A DNA stretch of 64,000 nt from Ganoderma boninense (taxonomy: Eukaryota > Basidiomycota > Agaricomycetes > Polyporales > Polyporaceae): the NCBI GenBank assembly GCA_002900995.3, contig CM035315.1, positions 605,967-669,966 of the forward strand, in the 5' to 3' direction. The notes under the pieces are model-generated. The model did not search any database and was not told the DNA's origin. It saw nothing but the letters and a program-made list of their open reading frames with translations. The first letter of the stretch is position 1. Each line of letters begins with the position of its first letter. A program made the translations under genes and the position numbers. Positions 1-9,290 of the stretch are shown here, in pieces.

Positions 1-1
1 G

Positions 2-628
2 GTTCCGGACGAAGAAGACGATCGCGCGACGCGCGAGGCGATAGAAGCGTTGCAGATAGCGGACGCCACCGCGGCGTCGCTTGGGGAAACGGAGTGTCTA
101 TTGGCGGAGGCTGAGGCAGCTCAAGACCAGTTCTTACTTGCGACCGAAACCGACGAGCTCCCAATCGCCGGCATGGATAGTCATTGCATTCGTTCGTTGT
201 GGTGCGCGATAAACGACACGCACGTCGCCGAATGTATCCTCGACGGCGGCTCACAAATCGCGGCTATAAGCGAAGAATGTTGTCACCGTCTCAAGATAGC
301 CGTCGACCCTCTAGTGAACATGAACATTCGTTCAGCGAATGGTTCGCTCGACGGCGCGATCGGACTGGCTCGCGACGTCCCAGTGCAGCTTACGCCCAAG
401 ATAGTGGGCTACCTCCAGCTATTCGTAATCCGAAACGCCTCATACGACATCCTACTCGGGCGACCTTTCGAAGTGCTTTTCAAAGCGACAACCGAGAACC
501 TAGGGCCGAACACGCAGTTTATAACCCTCACCTGTCCTAACACGGGCACTGTCGCGCGATTACCGACGTATGGCCGAGGCGAACATTCTGCGCCGACGCT
601 CGCGCAAATCAAGGGTTTTCGGGTCTAG
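2..628 (+). CDS. Gag-protease polyprotein, C-terminal part
   Basis: Open from the left edge without a stop, so the true start is outside the window. The readable part is a retropepsin-like aspartic protease: the catalytic loop reads DGGSQIAAIS (about nt 239-268), followed by the downstream LLGRPF motif (about nt 452-469). The usual catalytic triad is D-T/S-G; here the middle residue is glycine. The N-terminal 50 or so residues are acidic and Ala/Glu-rich, as expected of a Gag-protease linker. The frame stops with TAG at 626-628, four codons after a slippery heptamer, and overlaps the pol frame, which is open from 541. It would act as a maturation protease in the virus-like particle. Confidence 0.82.
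   Translation, partial: VPDEEDDRATREAIEALQIADATAASLGETECLLAEAEAAQDQFLLATETDELPIAGMDSHCIRSLWCAINDTHVAECILDGGSQIAAISEECCHRLKIAVDPLVNMNIRSANGSLDGAIGLARDVPVQLTPKIVGYLQLFVIRNASYDILLGRPFEVLFKATTENLGPNTQFITLTCPNTGTVARLPTYGRGEHSAPTLAQIKGFRV
613..619 (+). promoter_or_regulatory. -1 ribosomal frameshift heptamer (G GGT TTT)
   Basis: In the protease frame the codons are AAG GGT TTT CGG GTC TAG. The heptamer G-GGT-TTT matches the X-XXY-YYZ rule: after slipping back one base both tRNAs re-pair on GGG and TTT, and reading continues in the pol frame, which has no stop until 4270. The TAG that ends the upstream frame follows at once. Both frames are open from 541 to 628, so the site falls inside the overlap. 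A downstream stimulatory RNA structure was not identified by eye. Confidence 0.7.
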
Positions 629-3600
629 AGGATCTGCTTGAGGACGGGGACGCGACCGCGCTTGTTATCGAATACGACGCACGCGCGGACTCGGCGTCGG
701 CTGTAGCCTACTCCAAGCTCCCCACCTTAGACAGCTCCTCGCTTGCCGAAGCGTATTTATTATCATGCGATGGGTTCTCCCTAGATCGACCAACTCAAGA
801 AAAGTTTATAAAATCACATTCGCTCGACGTCTTCTTTTCGACTATCGATTCGCCAGCTTCTTCGTCATCGCCTTCCTCAACGTATACGAAACCCGAAAAA
901 TATTTTGCTTCCGTTTCGCCTTCGCCCCCGTCCGTGTCCACCGATATCGGCGATCGCACCGAGTTAGTCGACCAATACCTCACGACTAAGAAAAAGTATA
1001 AGCCCGTAGCTCTCAAGACGCGGCCGCTCCTAGCAGACCTCCCCGAGAAGTTTCGTATCGAGCGAAAAATAATAGGCGATCCGCTCGCGGATATGCCCCC
1101 ACTGAACCCTTCGCCTCCGTCACATTTCACTCCTGGTGCGCGTTACACCGCCGAGCGACGAGCAGAGCTTCGCGCGCGACATGAACACTTCTTATGGCCC
1201 GCCGAGCTCGACCTCATGGACGATATGATCAAGAATCAAGAGAGCGCTTTCGCCTGGACCGACAACGAGCGAGGCAGCTTTCGCCGCGACTTCTTCCCAC
1301 CTGTAGAAATTCCAACGGTTCCCCATAAGCCTTGGGTATTGCGCAACATCCCCATTCCGCCGGGTCTCTATGACGAGATCTGTGATCAAATTCGCAAGAA
1401 GATCGCGAGTGGCGTATACGAACCGTCGAACTCGTGTTATCGCTCTCGCTGGTTCGCCGTGGCGAAGAAGGACGGACGCGTTCGTTTAGTACACAGTCTC
1501 GAACCGCTAAACGCGGTTACCATACAGCATTCAGGCGTACCACCAATCCCGGAATACATTGTCGAACAATTCGCCGCACGACCGTGCGTCGGCTCTTTCG
1601 ACCTCTTCGTTGGATATGACGAGCGCGAAATCGCCGAGTCGTCGCGCGACCTTACTACGTTTCAAACCCCTTTCGGCGCGCATCGCCTGACCACACTTCC
1701 AATGGGCTGGACAAATTCAGTCCCTATCTTCCACGACGATGTTACCTTCATATTGCGCGACGAGATCCCAGCGACCGCGGCGGTATACGTCGACGACGTA
1801 ATGACAAAAGGGCCAACCACCGACTATCGGCTCCCCGACGGATCGTTCGAGACCATACCCGAAAATCCTGGTATTCGCAGATTTGTATGGGAACATTTGT
1901 CGGTCGACAATCGTGTCATTCGCCGCATCGCGCACGCCGGAGGAACCTTCTCGGGACCGAAAGCTTGGCCGTGTATCGACGAGCGTGTTCTTGTTGGAAG
2001 TCGATGCACACCTCTTGGTCGACTGCCTGAGCGCGAACGTGTGGACGCTATCCAGAATTGGAAGTCGTTGAATACCTTATCGGACGTTCGCGCTTTTCTT
2101 GGCACTGTCGGCGTCGCGCGAATCTTCATCCGCAATTTCGCGAAATGGGCGAACGCGCTCACTATGCTCACGCGGAAAGACATTCCCTTTGAATTCGGAC
2201 CGGAACAGCTCGCCGCCTTCGAAGACCTTAAAACCGCCCTACTCGACTGTCCCGCGTTACGACCCCTTCGATACGAGTCCGACGCGCCCATTATTCTCGG
2301 AGTCGACACTTCCTACATCGCCGTCGGCTACTTATTGTGCCAACAAGACGACGAAAACGCGAAAATCCGATACTACAATCGCTTCGGGAGTATCACCCTG
2401 AACGCGCGCGAAAGCCGCTTCTCCCAGCCGAAGCTCGAATTGTATGGCTTGTTTCGCGCCCTTTCGGCCCTCAAGCTTCGCCTATTAGGAGTGCGTAATC
2501 TCATCGTCGAGACCGACGCCGGTTACATCAAGGGCATGCTCGCGAACCCCGATCTTCAACCATCTGCTTCCATAAATCGCTGGATAATGGGAATCCTTAC
2601 CTTCCATTTCGAGCTCGTTCACGTACCTGGCAAGAAACACGCGCCCGATGGCCTATCGCGTCGCCCACCCCAACCGGACGACAAGCCGGAGCCGCCGACC
2701 GACGAGTTCGACGATTGGTTGGAGAACTTGTATTCCTTCGTTCACATCATCAATCCGACCCCGCAATTACCGTCGGCTTCGTTACCCCACGCGAGCGAAA
2801 CCGTCGATATGTTCGCCCTAGGGATCGTTCCTCAAGCGCGACCGCCCACGATCGAACCGCCGTCTTATTCGGACTTCCCACGAACCGACCACGCTTGTCG
2901 CTCCAAAGCACAGCTTCAGCGAGTTCGCGAATTTCTAGACGATCCCAAGCGACCCGCGGATCTCGATGACCGACGATGGATCGCTTTCTATAAATACGCG
3001 ACGCTTTTTATGCTGGACGTTAATGGAAAGCTATGGCGGCGTAGTCCAGGCGGTTCGCATCGCCTAGTGGTCCCTGCAGATCGTCGCCCCTCAATACTAG
3101 TCGAAATGCATGACCGCGTCGGTCACCGGGGCCTCTTTGCGACTCGCGCGTTCGTATGCGATCGATTCTGGTGGCCGCAGATGGGCCGCGATATCGACTG
3201 GTATGTTCGCACTTGCCATATGTGCCAGATTCGCCAAGTAGTCCGCGTTCATATCCCGCCAATAATCCCCGAACCGACCGCGCCGATGGTCCGTATACAC
3301 GCCGACTCCATGCACATGCCCGGTCGCTACAAGTATTTCGCTCACGCGCGATGCGCTACTACGTCCTGGGCCGAGGGTCGCGCGCTGCTTACCGAAACAG
3401 CTCGAACGCTCGGTGAATGGCTCTTCCAAGATATTATATGCCGTTGGAACGCACTCTCCGAAATCGTTACCGACAACGGTACGCCCTGGATCGCAGCATG
3501 CACATATCTCGCCGACAAGTACCACCTTCACCACATTCGTATATCTGGGTATAATTCGCAGGCGAACGGGATAGTTGAACGACCTCACTTTAACGTTCGC

Positions 3601-4272
3601 GACGCCTTGTTCAAAGCAACTGAAGGCGACGGCTCTCACTGGCACCTTAGCGTCCACACTGTGCTATGGGCCGATCGCACCTCGGTTCGCCGTCGCCTGG
3701 GATGTTCGCCCTTCTTCGCCGTTACCGGTAGTCACCCGATATTACCCTTGGATTTCAAGGAGGCGACGTATCTCGTCGGTCCGCCTGAAGGAATCCTTAC
3801 CACCGAGGAGCTGATCGCGCGTCGCGCTATCGCTCTACAAAAACGAGCCGACGACGTCGAACGTCTTCGCTCGGCTGTTTTCGCGCAACGACTACAAGAC
3901 GCAGAGGACTTCGAAGCGCGTAACCGCTCCACGACGCGCGACGTCAACGCACAATCCGGATCGCTCGTCCTTATTCGCAACACAGCGATCGAGAAGTCGC
4001 TCAACCGGAAAATGCGCGCGCGATATCTGGGCCCTTACCTCGTAGTTTCGCGCAACCGAGGCGGTGCATATATCCTCTCCGAACTAGACGGCGCGGTATT
4101 CGATCGTCCTGTCGCTGCGTTTCGCGTATTACCGTATTTCGCACGTCGCGACCCCATTGCTTTTCGCCCCGACGTATTGGACGTGGACACACAGCGCATT
4201 CGGGAACTCGAGGCTTCCACCGACAAAGGCGATGGGATCGCCGACGTCGAAGACGCCGAGGGCAACCACTAA
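613..4272 (+). CDS. Pol polyprotein: reverse transcriptase, RNase H, integrase
   Basis: Reads on from the frameshift site without a stop for about 1,220 residues. Reverse transcriptase has the active-site box YVDDVM near nt 1786. RNase H follows (LGVDTSY near 2300, QPKLELYG near 2428, IVETDAGYIKG near 2505, ending HAPDGLSR near 2640). Integrase has an H-H-C-C zinc module (GHRG near 3122; CHMC near 3217), catalytic D in HADSMH (near 3300), D in TDNG (near 3470) and E in GIVER (near 3570), then a GPY/F-type module (RYLGPYLVV near 4021). No chromodomain is visible at the C terminus. A GTG at 934 is the first start-like codon in this frame, but translation by frameshift is more likely. It copies the element RNA and inserts the cDNA. 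Confidence 0.93.
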   Translation, partial: GFSGLEDLLEDGDATALVIEYDARADSASAVAYSKLPTLDSSSLAEAYLLSCDGFSLDRPTQEKFIKSHSLDVFFSTIDSPASSSSPSSTYTKPEKYFASVSPSPPSVSTDIGDRTELVDQYLTTKKKYKPVALKTRPLLADLPEKFRIERKIIGDPLADMPPLNPSPPSHFTPGARYTAERRAELRARHEHFLWPAELDLMDDMIKNQESAFAWTDNERGSFRRDFFPPVEIPTVPHKPWVLRNIPIPPGLYDEICDQIRKKIASGVYEPSNSCYRSRWFAVAKKDGRVRLVHSLEPLNAVTIQHSGVPPIPEYIVEQFAARPCVGSFDLFVGYDEREIAESSRDLTTFQTPFGAHRLTTLPMGWTNSVPIFHDDVTFILRDEIPATAAVYVDDVMTKGPTTDYRLPDGSFETIPENPGIRRFVWEHLSVDNRVIRRIAHAGGTFSGPKAWPCIDERVLVGSRCTPLGRLPERERVDAIQNWKSLNTLSDVRAFLGTVGVARIFIRNFAKWANALTMLTRKDIPFEFGPEQLAAFEDLKTALLDCPALRPLRYESDAPIILGVDTSYIAVGYLLCQQDDENAKIRYYNRFGSITLNARESRFSQPKLELYGLFRALSALKLRLLGVRNLIVETDAGYIKGMLANPDLQPSASINRWIMGILTFHFELVHVPGKKHAPDGLSRRPPQPDDKPEPPTDEFDDWLENLYSFVHIINPTPQLPSASLPHASETVDMFALGIVPQARPPTIEPPSYSDFPRTDHACRSKAQLQRVREFLDDPKRPADLDDRRWIAFYKYATLFMLDVNGKLWRRSPGGSHRLVVPADRRPSILVEMHDRVGHRGLFATRAFVCDRFWWPQMGRDIDWYVRTCHMCQIRQVVRVHIPPIIPEPTAPMVRIHADSMHMPGRYKYFAHARCATTSWAEGRALLTETARTLGEWLFQDIICRWNALSEIVTDNGTPWIAACTYLADKYHLHHIRISGYNSQANGIVERPHFNVRDALFKATEGDGSHWHLSVHTVLWADRTSVRRRLGCSPFFAVTGSHPILPLDFKEATYLVGPPEGILTTEELIARRAIALQKRADDVERLRSAVFAQRLQDAEDFEARNRSTTRDVNAQSGSLVLIRNTAIEKSLNRKMRARYLGPYLVVSRNRGGAYILSELDGAVFDRPVAAFRVLPYFARRDPIAFRPDVLDVDTQRIRELEASTDKGDGIADVEDAEGNH

Positions 4273-4274
4273 AA

Positions 4275-4295
4275 GGCGGGACTCCTAGTCCTGCC
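4275..4295 (+). other. Hairpin just after pol stop
   Basis: GGCGGGACT (4275-4283) and AGTCCTGCC (4287-4295) can pair over nine positions, including one G-T wobble, around a CCT loop, two bases after the pol stop. A second smaller inverted repeat (GACCG...CGGTC) sits near 4327-4340. Role unknown; it could be an RNA end, stability or packaging signal. Confidence 0.4.
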
Positions 4296-4346
4296 ACCAG
4301 CTTCCTCTTCAACTCACTATGACAGCGACCGAGGACGGTCACTTTC

Positions 4347-4361
4347 TCAGTGGGGGGGAGG
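4347..4361 (+). other. Polypurine tract, copy 1 (internal)
   Basis: TCAGTGGGGGGGAGG, identical over 15 nt to the tract at 8440-8454. Polypurine tracts prime plus-strand DNA synthesis in LTR retrotransposons. This copy lies about 75 nt after the pol stop and is not followed by an LTR-like TG start, so it may act as an internal second plus-strand primer, or be a relic of an older 3' end before the antisense block was acquired. Confidence 0.5.
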
Positions 4362-4522
4362 GAGTCCTATAGACTTGTCTCTTTACTTTTCTCCTTATAC
4401 ATTTTTGCTTCCGGTCACTATCACGCTTCAATTGTCAAGAAAACACGGCCTTTTCACATTCAAGAAGGCCCAAGAAAGCAAAACCATACAAGATAATCGA
4501 AAGCAAAGAAACCGTATTCTAT

Positions 4523-6271
4523 TCAGACTTCGGGCGACAGAGCCCGCTTCTTCTTCTTCTTCCTCTTTTTCTTCTCGCCCTCGCCTTCGCCTTCGACTTC
4601 GCCCGCGTTCTCGCCCGGACCAGCCGCTCCGCCGCCCGCGTCGCCTGCGTTCGCCCCGTCGCCCGGATCCTCGTTCATCGGCTCACCGTCGCCCACGAGC
4701 GCATTCGCGGCCTCCCGAGCCTCGCGACGAAGACGAGCGAGCAGATCGCGCTCGTACGCCTCGAGGCCCGCCACCGTGCCCTCCAGCACCGCCATTCGCG
4801 CTCGAGCGAATGCGATCTCGTTCCGGACTGCGCGAACCTGTCGTCGCCCGTCGCCCGGAATTCCTTCTTGACGCAGTGCGTCCGTGCTGAACTCGTGCAC
4901 GGCGTGACCGAAGTTCGCCGGCCCCGACTGCACGTACGCGCCAATTGTGGCGATCGCCGCGGACTCCAGGCGGTCAGTCGCGCGCCTCGATTCGCCCGTC
5001 GCCTGCGGCTGCGGCCTGTTGGGTGTCGAAGGGGGAGGGGCAGTCGCGGGAGTCGTCGCCGGAGGAGTGGGTGCCTGAGGAGGAGGAGGCGACGGCATCG
5101 GCTCGAAGTTGAAGAGAATCGGCGCAGGCAGGAGCGAAGCCGGCGCGCGAGGACGACGAGGTGCGGCAGGAGTGGGAGTCTGGGGGAGTGCCGGAAGAGT
5201 CGGCGCGCGACTCGAGGAAGCGACAGGAGTCGCTGGCGAAGAGCCGGTCGGCAGGGCAGGAGTTGCTGTCGCCCGATCCGTGAGTCGGCCTAGAGCAAGG
5301 AAAGTCGAGCGAGACCCACCTAGTTCGCTCGGGTCCGAGCGAAGCGTCCGGTACCACTCGCCGTAAGACATCGACCCGTGCTTGCACCCCTTCTGGTCGT
5401 TCCAGCATCGCCGGCAGCGGGTGTGGTCGCGAAGCGGCTCGCAGACGGCGCGCTTGTTCGCGCAGTTGTCGCACTATCGAAAACAGCGAAAAACTATCAA
5501 ATTAGCGAAAACAGCGCGAAAACGGAAAGACGAACCATGCGCTCCGGATCGATGACGTGGGCCAGCACAGGCCCGGGATCCTTTCGCGCCGCCTTCGCGC
5601 GAGTCTTCTTCGCCTCGGGTTCGCCAGCGACAGTCGAAGAGTCGCGCTTACGCTTCGCGCCGCTGTCGCCCGTGCCTCGAGTCGTGGAGGTTGACGTGAC
5701 CGGTGGTTGAGGAGGGAGGATACGCGCAGGGGAGGCGAGTCCCGTCGCCCCAGGGGTAGTCGAGGCAGCGGTCGCACGTGCCTGCCTCTTCTCCTCGAGC
5801 GCCCGCTTCTTCTCCGCGAGGAAAGCCGCGAGTCGCGCGTTGCTTTCGGCGGTCTTGCGATCGCGTTCGGCGGCTGCGGCGGCCTTGGCAGCTTTGGCCG
5901 CCTCCTTCGCGCGTTCGTACGCGCCGGTGATGTCGGGGCTTGCCCAGTCGGGCCAGTCTTCGAAAAGCGAAGACAGCTGAGTCTGGTGCTCGGTGAACAC
6001 CTGGTCCGCGAGCCGTTCGATTTCTTCGGGCTCTTCGCCCGCTTCCGAGGCGCTCCCCTGCAAAAACAGTCGTGTCAGTGTTACAAGCGAAAAGCGACGA
6101 GCGACGTACCAGAGCGATCGCCATGTCCTCGACCCACCCGATGTGGGCCTTGTCGTCGTCCTCGACTGTCGGCTCCATCCCTCGTAATTGCGCGACGAAG
6201 GAGCGCTTTTGCGTGAGGCCGTCGAGCTTGTCGGCCGGGCCTGTGTCTTGGCGTGGGGCGGTGGGGGACAT
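4523..6271 (-). CDS. Antisense three-exon accessory gene in retrotransposon (Cys-cluster protein)
   Basis: Minus-strand gene inside the element. Exons 6271-6110, 6057-5536 and 5473-4523; introns 52 and 62 nt, donors GTACGT and GTTCGT, acceptors GCAG and ATAG; all phases fit and give 544 residues. The first part is charged, with an Ala/Glu/Lys-rich helix (about residues 95-145) and a basic stretch before intron 2. Exon 3 opens with a cysteine cluster: CDNC, then C, then CRRC and C within about 30 residues, followed by SMSYGEW. I recall similar C-x2-C...C-x2-C...C modules in many Agaricomycete hypothetical proteins. Then a Pro/Ala-rich stretch, a helical segment and a C-terminal tail of Glu and Lys runs. 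The module suggests zinc-dependent nucleic-acid or protein binding, but function is unknown. Splicing on this strand means it must be transcribed apart from the retroelement genome. Confidence 0.7.
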
Positions 6272-6732
6272 GAGGGTGGCAGTGGTGTAGCGGTGGATGA
6301 AGAAAAGCAAGGACGAATGAGGAGCAAGAGGCGGCACGAAGCTGGGGGGAGGAGGAACCACCACCAGCGTCGAGACCGTCCTTTATGCCTAGCAAACCGG
6401 CGGCATCGTTACCCTTCTGCACCCGCTCGACGTTTACCAAGCCCCCCGTCGCCGAGGGTTCTACCAGGCTTCACCGACGCGTGCCTTCTTGGGCGCCCCG
6501 CCCGTCGAATGCTTCCATGCCCTCAGTCCCGAAGAAGCGGTGCTTCTCGAACAGGATGTGTCGCGCGGTCTCCGAGGCGGAACATCCCGAGGCGGCCCAA
6601 GCCATCAAGCAGTGCCAAGAAGACGTACCGGCAAGCTAATCGCGATTACTCGACGACTCGATACAAGCGACTATCGTACATTACTTCGCTTTCGCCCGCG
6701 ACACTTCACTTTCGCCTTCTTTCGCCCGTCGC
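6272..6732. other. Spacer between antisense genes
   Basis: No gene supported. It should hold the promoter of the antisense three-exon gene and the 3' end of the next antisense frame. Short plus-strand open frames here have no recognisable motif. Confidence 0.5.
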
Positions 6733-7377
6733 CTAGAACTCGGTCTCGAAGTTGATCGGTTCGCTCTGATCAACGAGCTCGGGCAAGGCTTCCCACTGCG
6801 CGTGCACGGCCGCATCGGCTGCCGTGGGGCTGCACAAGTACTCGAGGTTGCGCCTCACCCGTTCGCCCAGGTCTATAGACGCGTTCGCGAGCTGCTGTAC
6901 AAGGCGAGCCGATCGCAACGCCTTTTCGCGCGACCGCGCCAGCGTCCTTATGTCCGCCCGGGATCGACGCTCGGTCAAGCGAGCGATAAGGCTCCCAGTC
7001 TGATGAGCGAAATACGGCAGCATCGCGTAGTCCTCGGGACATCGTCCAATACTTGCGCGGAGGTCGCGAATCCACCCTTCAGTTTGGACTGTGTTTTCGG
7101 TCACAAGGTCAAAGTGCTCCTGCAATCTCCTCATTAACACAGCCCCCTCCGACGAGCGACTACCACGTACGATTTCGCGAATAACCTCGTCAAGCAGCCG
7201 GTTCAGTTCCTCTCGGGTCTCGGACATCGCCCCAACGACCATGGCAAAGCTGGCTACGTCCGACGCGATCTGGTATGCGACAGCCGACGCGACTGTGTCG
7301 TATAGCTCATCGCATTCGTCGTGCGCATCCCGCAGTGTCGCTACAAGAGGCTGCAGTGGTCGCTGAGTTGTCGACAT
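6733..7377 (-). CDS. Antisense ORF, helical hypothetical protein
   Basis: Uninterrupted 214-residue frame from ATG to TAG on the strand opposite pol, within the block between the two polypurine tracts. I do not recognise it. It is rich in Arg, Glu, Ala and Leu and looks mostly alpha-helical with coiled-coil-like spacing; no signal peptide, membrane span or cysteine cluster is visible. It follows the other antisense frame (7575-8363) on the same strand. The same GC-rich style as pol argues that it belongs to the element. It could be a structural or regulatory accessory protein, or a chance open frame; an ATG-initiated 214-codon frame with balanced composition makes chance less likely. Confidence 0.5.
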   Translation of the reverse strand: MSTTQRPLQPLVATLRDAHDECDELYDTVASAVAYQIASDVASFAMVVGAMSETREELNRLLDEVIREIVRGSRSSEGAVLMRRLQEHFDLVTENTVQTEGWIRDLRASIGRCPEDYAMLPYFAHQTGSLIARLTERRSRADIRTLARSREKALRSARLVQQLANASIDLGERVRRNLEYLCSPTAADAAVHAQWEALPELVDQSEPINFETEF

Positions 7378-7574
7378 GGCAGGGAAGGGGGAGTGTTTCG
7401 CGTTCGCCTTGCGTCGCGCCCACTTAAAATACTACTCCATTCGCCCCTAGCTCGCTCACCACATTTCGCGCACGCCTGCGTCACTACGCGTCATCGCTCT
7501 TAACTCATCAACGACCGGCTCGCGACTTCAATTGGAACGTCGCCCTATCGTACACCTGTCCCGTTGTGCCTTGC

Positions 7575-8363
7575 CTAGTCGCTTCCCCCGCTCCAGCTCT
7601 CCAGATCGCCCTCAACACTTCGCGTCGCCATCTCGCGATGCTCGCGCGCGATCTGCGCTTGCAACTCGCTATGTTCCTCTGCGCGCTGTTCCTCTCTCAG
7701 GGAGTCCGAGGCCGATACCTCTCTGGAGTCGTCCGTCACCGCGCACCTGTCCACCGCGTTACACGCCGAATAGTACGAAGCGCGGGCCGCCTCCACCAAG
7801 TGTTGGATCTTGAAACCAACTGTCGTATGGACGAAAGTGTCGTTAACTCGCTCGTAAGCAAGCTCGAGAGCCGCCGCCTTTCCACACGTTTCGTCGGCCG
7901 TCGCTCGCTCGACAACTGCCGTTCGATAGCGCATCGGCTGGCGAGTGCGCGTATAGGTTTGACCGAACGCGTCGCCCAGCCGGTCACTAGCGGGCGCACG
8001 GTCTAGGATCCCCTGGAGTCGCTCGACTAGGGCAACCAACTCGCGCGTCGTCCCGCCAAGGATCACTCTGGCGCACTATAACGATCTCTTCTCGGTCAGT
8101 CGCTCGGACCTACGTCGCGATTCACGTACCACTCGGTCGGCTAGGTCCCGCGCCCGCGCTCGCACATCGGTTACCGGGATGGGACGCCTCTGGATGAGTC
8201 CCTCAATCTCGTCCACGTCCCCCCGCAGGCGATCCATCAACGGGGGAAGAATCATACTCGCCAGGCTGTTAATCTCGTCGCGAGTTTCTTCGTCGGTGTT
8301 CATGATGGTCAAGGCGAAAGATCGTCTACCCCTGTTCGCTCGGACTCTGCCAATGTCGTTCAT
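7575..8363 (-). pseudogene. Antisense ORF split by in-frame TAG
   Basis: An ATG at 8363 opens a 95-codon frame that ends at TAG (8078-8076). Exactly the same frame then stays open for another 166 codons to 7575. Both halves are highly helical and charged, like the neighbouring antisense frame, and no GT-AG intron that removes the stop was evident. The simplest reading is one gene of about 263 codons broken by a nonsense mutation; readthrough or two separate small genes are alternatives. No domain recognised. Confidence 0.45.
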
Positions 8364-8439
8364 CGCCCGACGTCATGCTTACCGCGCTTCTTCGTCATCG
8401 GCTCCAACGATCGCACGCGAACTGAGGACAGTTCGGATT

Positions 8440-8454
8440 TCAGTGGGGGGGAGG
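8440..8454 (+). other. Polypurine tract, copy 2 (3' PPT)
   Basis: TCAGTGGGGGGGAGG immediately followed by TGATGGGCTT. A purine run directly before a TG start is the expected layout of the plus-strand primer and the 5' border of the 3' LTR. Identical over 15 nt to the tract after pol. Confidence 0.65.
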
Positions 8455-9290
8455 TGATGGGCTTGTAGCCTGTTTACCACTCGGATAGGCCGTATTCCTG
8501 TTCCATATATCGCCCTGTTCTTTTCGCCTTCGCCGACTCCGTCTGTCTTCGCCCGTTCGCTCGGTCGCTCGCCCTGTCGCCCACTCCGTCGCTCGCCCGC
8601 GGGCCGATACTACACCTCGCCAAGCTCGGTGTCCGATCTGGTGCTTCGCCGCCGTGTATCGGTCCCGTGTGGTCCCCGGGTCGCTCGTTAGGACCCCCTT
8701 TCTGCGTCGGACCGGCCGTGGTATACGCATGGTACACCTCCGATCGCTCGCTCGTATTTCGCCATTGGTAGGGCCTTTCATAGACCGGCCGGGACTCTTC
8801 GATCGCCCGTGAGTTTTCATCGGTCGTCCCGCGACGGTCGCTCCAAGGCGACAAGTCGTCGACAAATTCACTCCACTTCCTCCTTCGTCTTCGCTATCCC
8901 GTTCTGTGATTGGTTGCTGTAGTCGGTCATTCGTTTCCTGTTGTTTTCCCGTCGGTTTCTAGGGTTTCCTTCCTGTACCGATATATAGATGATGTTCTTA
9001 GTCTTGGCAATACAGATTTCGGCACCCCGTTGACTTCTCACTTTTCGCTCGCCTCGCTCGCTCATCGCATCGCTCGTCGCCCATCGTATCCGGCTCGCCG
9101 AGAGTCATTATCGTATTCGTTCGCACATCGTCGCTCGTCCATCGTCGCAGGACCCGAGAGTCCCTTTCGTGTTCGCCATCGTCTTCCACGTCGCTCGCCG
9201 AGAGCCCCTCGTATTCTACTTCCGCCCGTCGCGCATCGCGCGCGACTCTTGGACCGACTAGTCCGCTGGTCTTAGGCCCTTTTGGTATTT
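8455..9290 (+). repeat. Putative 3' LTR
   Basis: Begins TGATGGGCTT right after the polypurine tract. It contains two TATA-like stretches (CATATATC near 8503; GATATATAGA near 8980) and many short TCGC/CGCTCG runs. No gene is supported inside it: long antisense frames in 8.44-8.87 kb are Arg-rich by-products of the repeats. The end is uncertain because the 5' LTR is outside the window; it is placed where the KDZ-like reading frame becomes recognisable. About 0.8 kb would be a normal LTR length. Confidence 0.5.

Larger units (their letters stand above)
1..9290 (+). mobile_element. Ty3/Gypsy LTR retrotransposon, 3' part
   Basis: Long terminal repeat retrotransposon whose 5' LTR and most of gag lie outside the window. 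What remains, in order: the end of a Gag-protease frame, a -1 frameshift site, a pol frame ordered RT, RNase H, integrase (the Ty3/Gypsy order), a polypurine tract, about 4 kb of antisense reading frames, a second identical polypurine tract, and a putative 3' LTR. The pol frame is intact, so the copy is probably young. Sequence style (abundant CGC and TCGC) is uniform across pol and the antisense block and changes near 9.28 kb, where the KDZ-like gene begins; the right boundary is therefore an estimate. Target-site duplications cannot be checked without the 5' end. Confidence 0.88.

Noticed and set aside
4347..8454. Two separate retrotransposons, each ending at one of the polypurine tracts
   Set aside because: No LTR-like TG start follows the first tract, and sequence style is continuous across it; one element with an internal tract is simpler, though nested insertion is not excluded.
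8440..8871. Long minus-strand frames across the 3' LTR (up to 143 codons)
   Set aside because: Arg/Ser-rich translation of short CGCTCG-type repeats inside the LTR; no motif, and it would start within and cross the polypurine tract.
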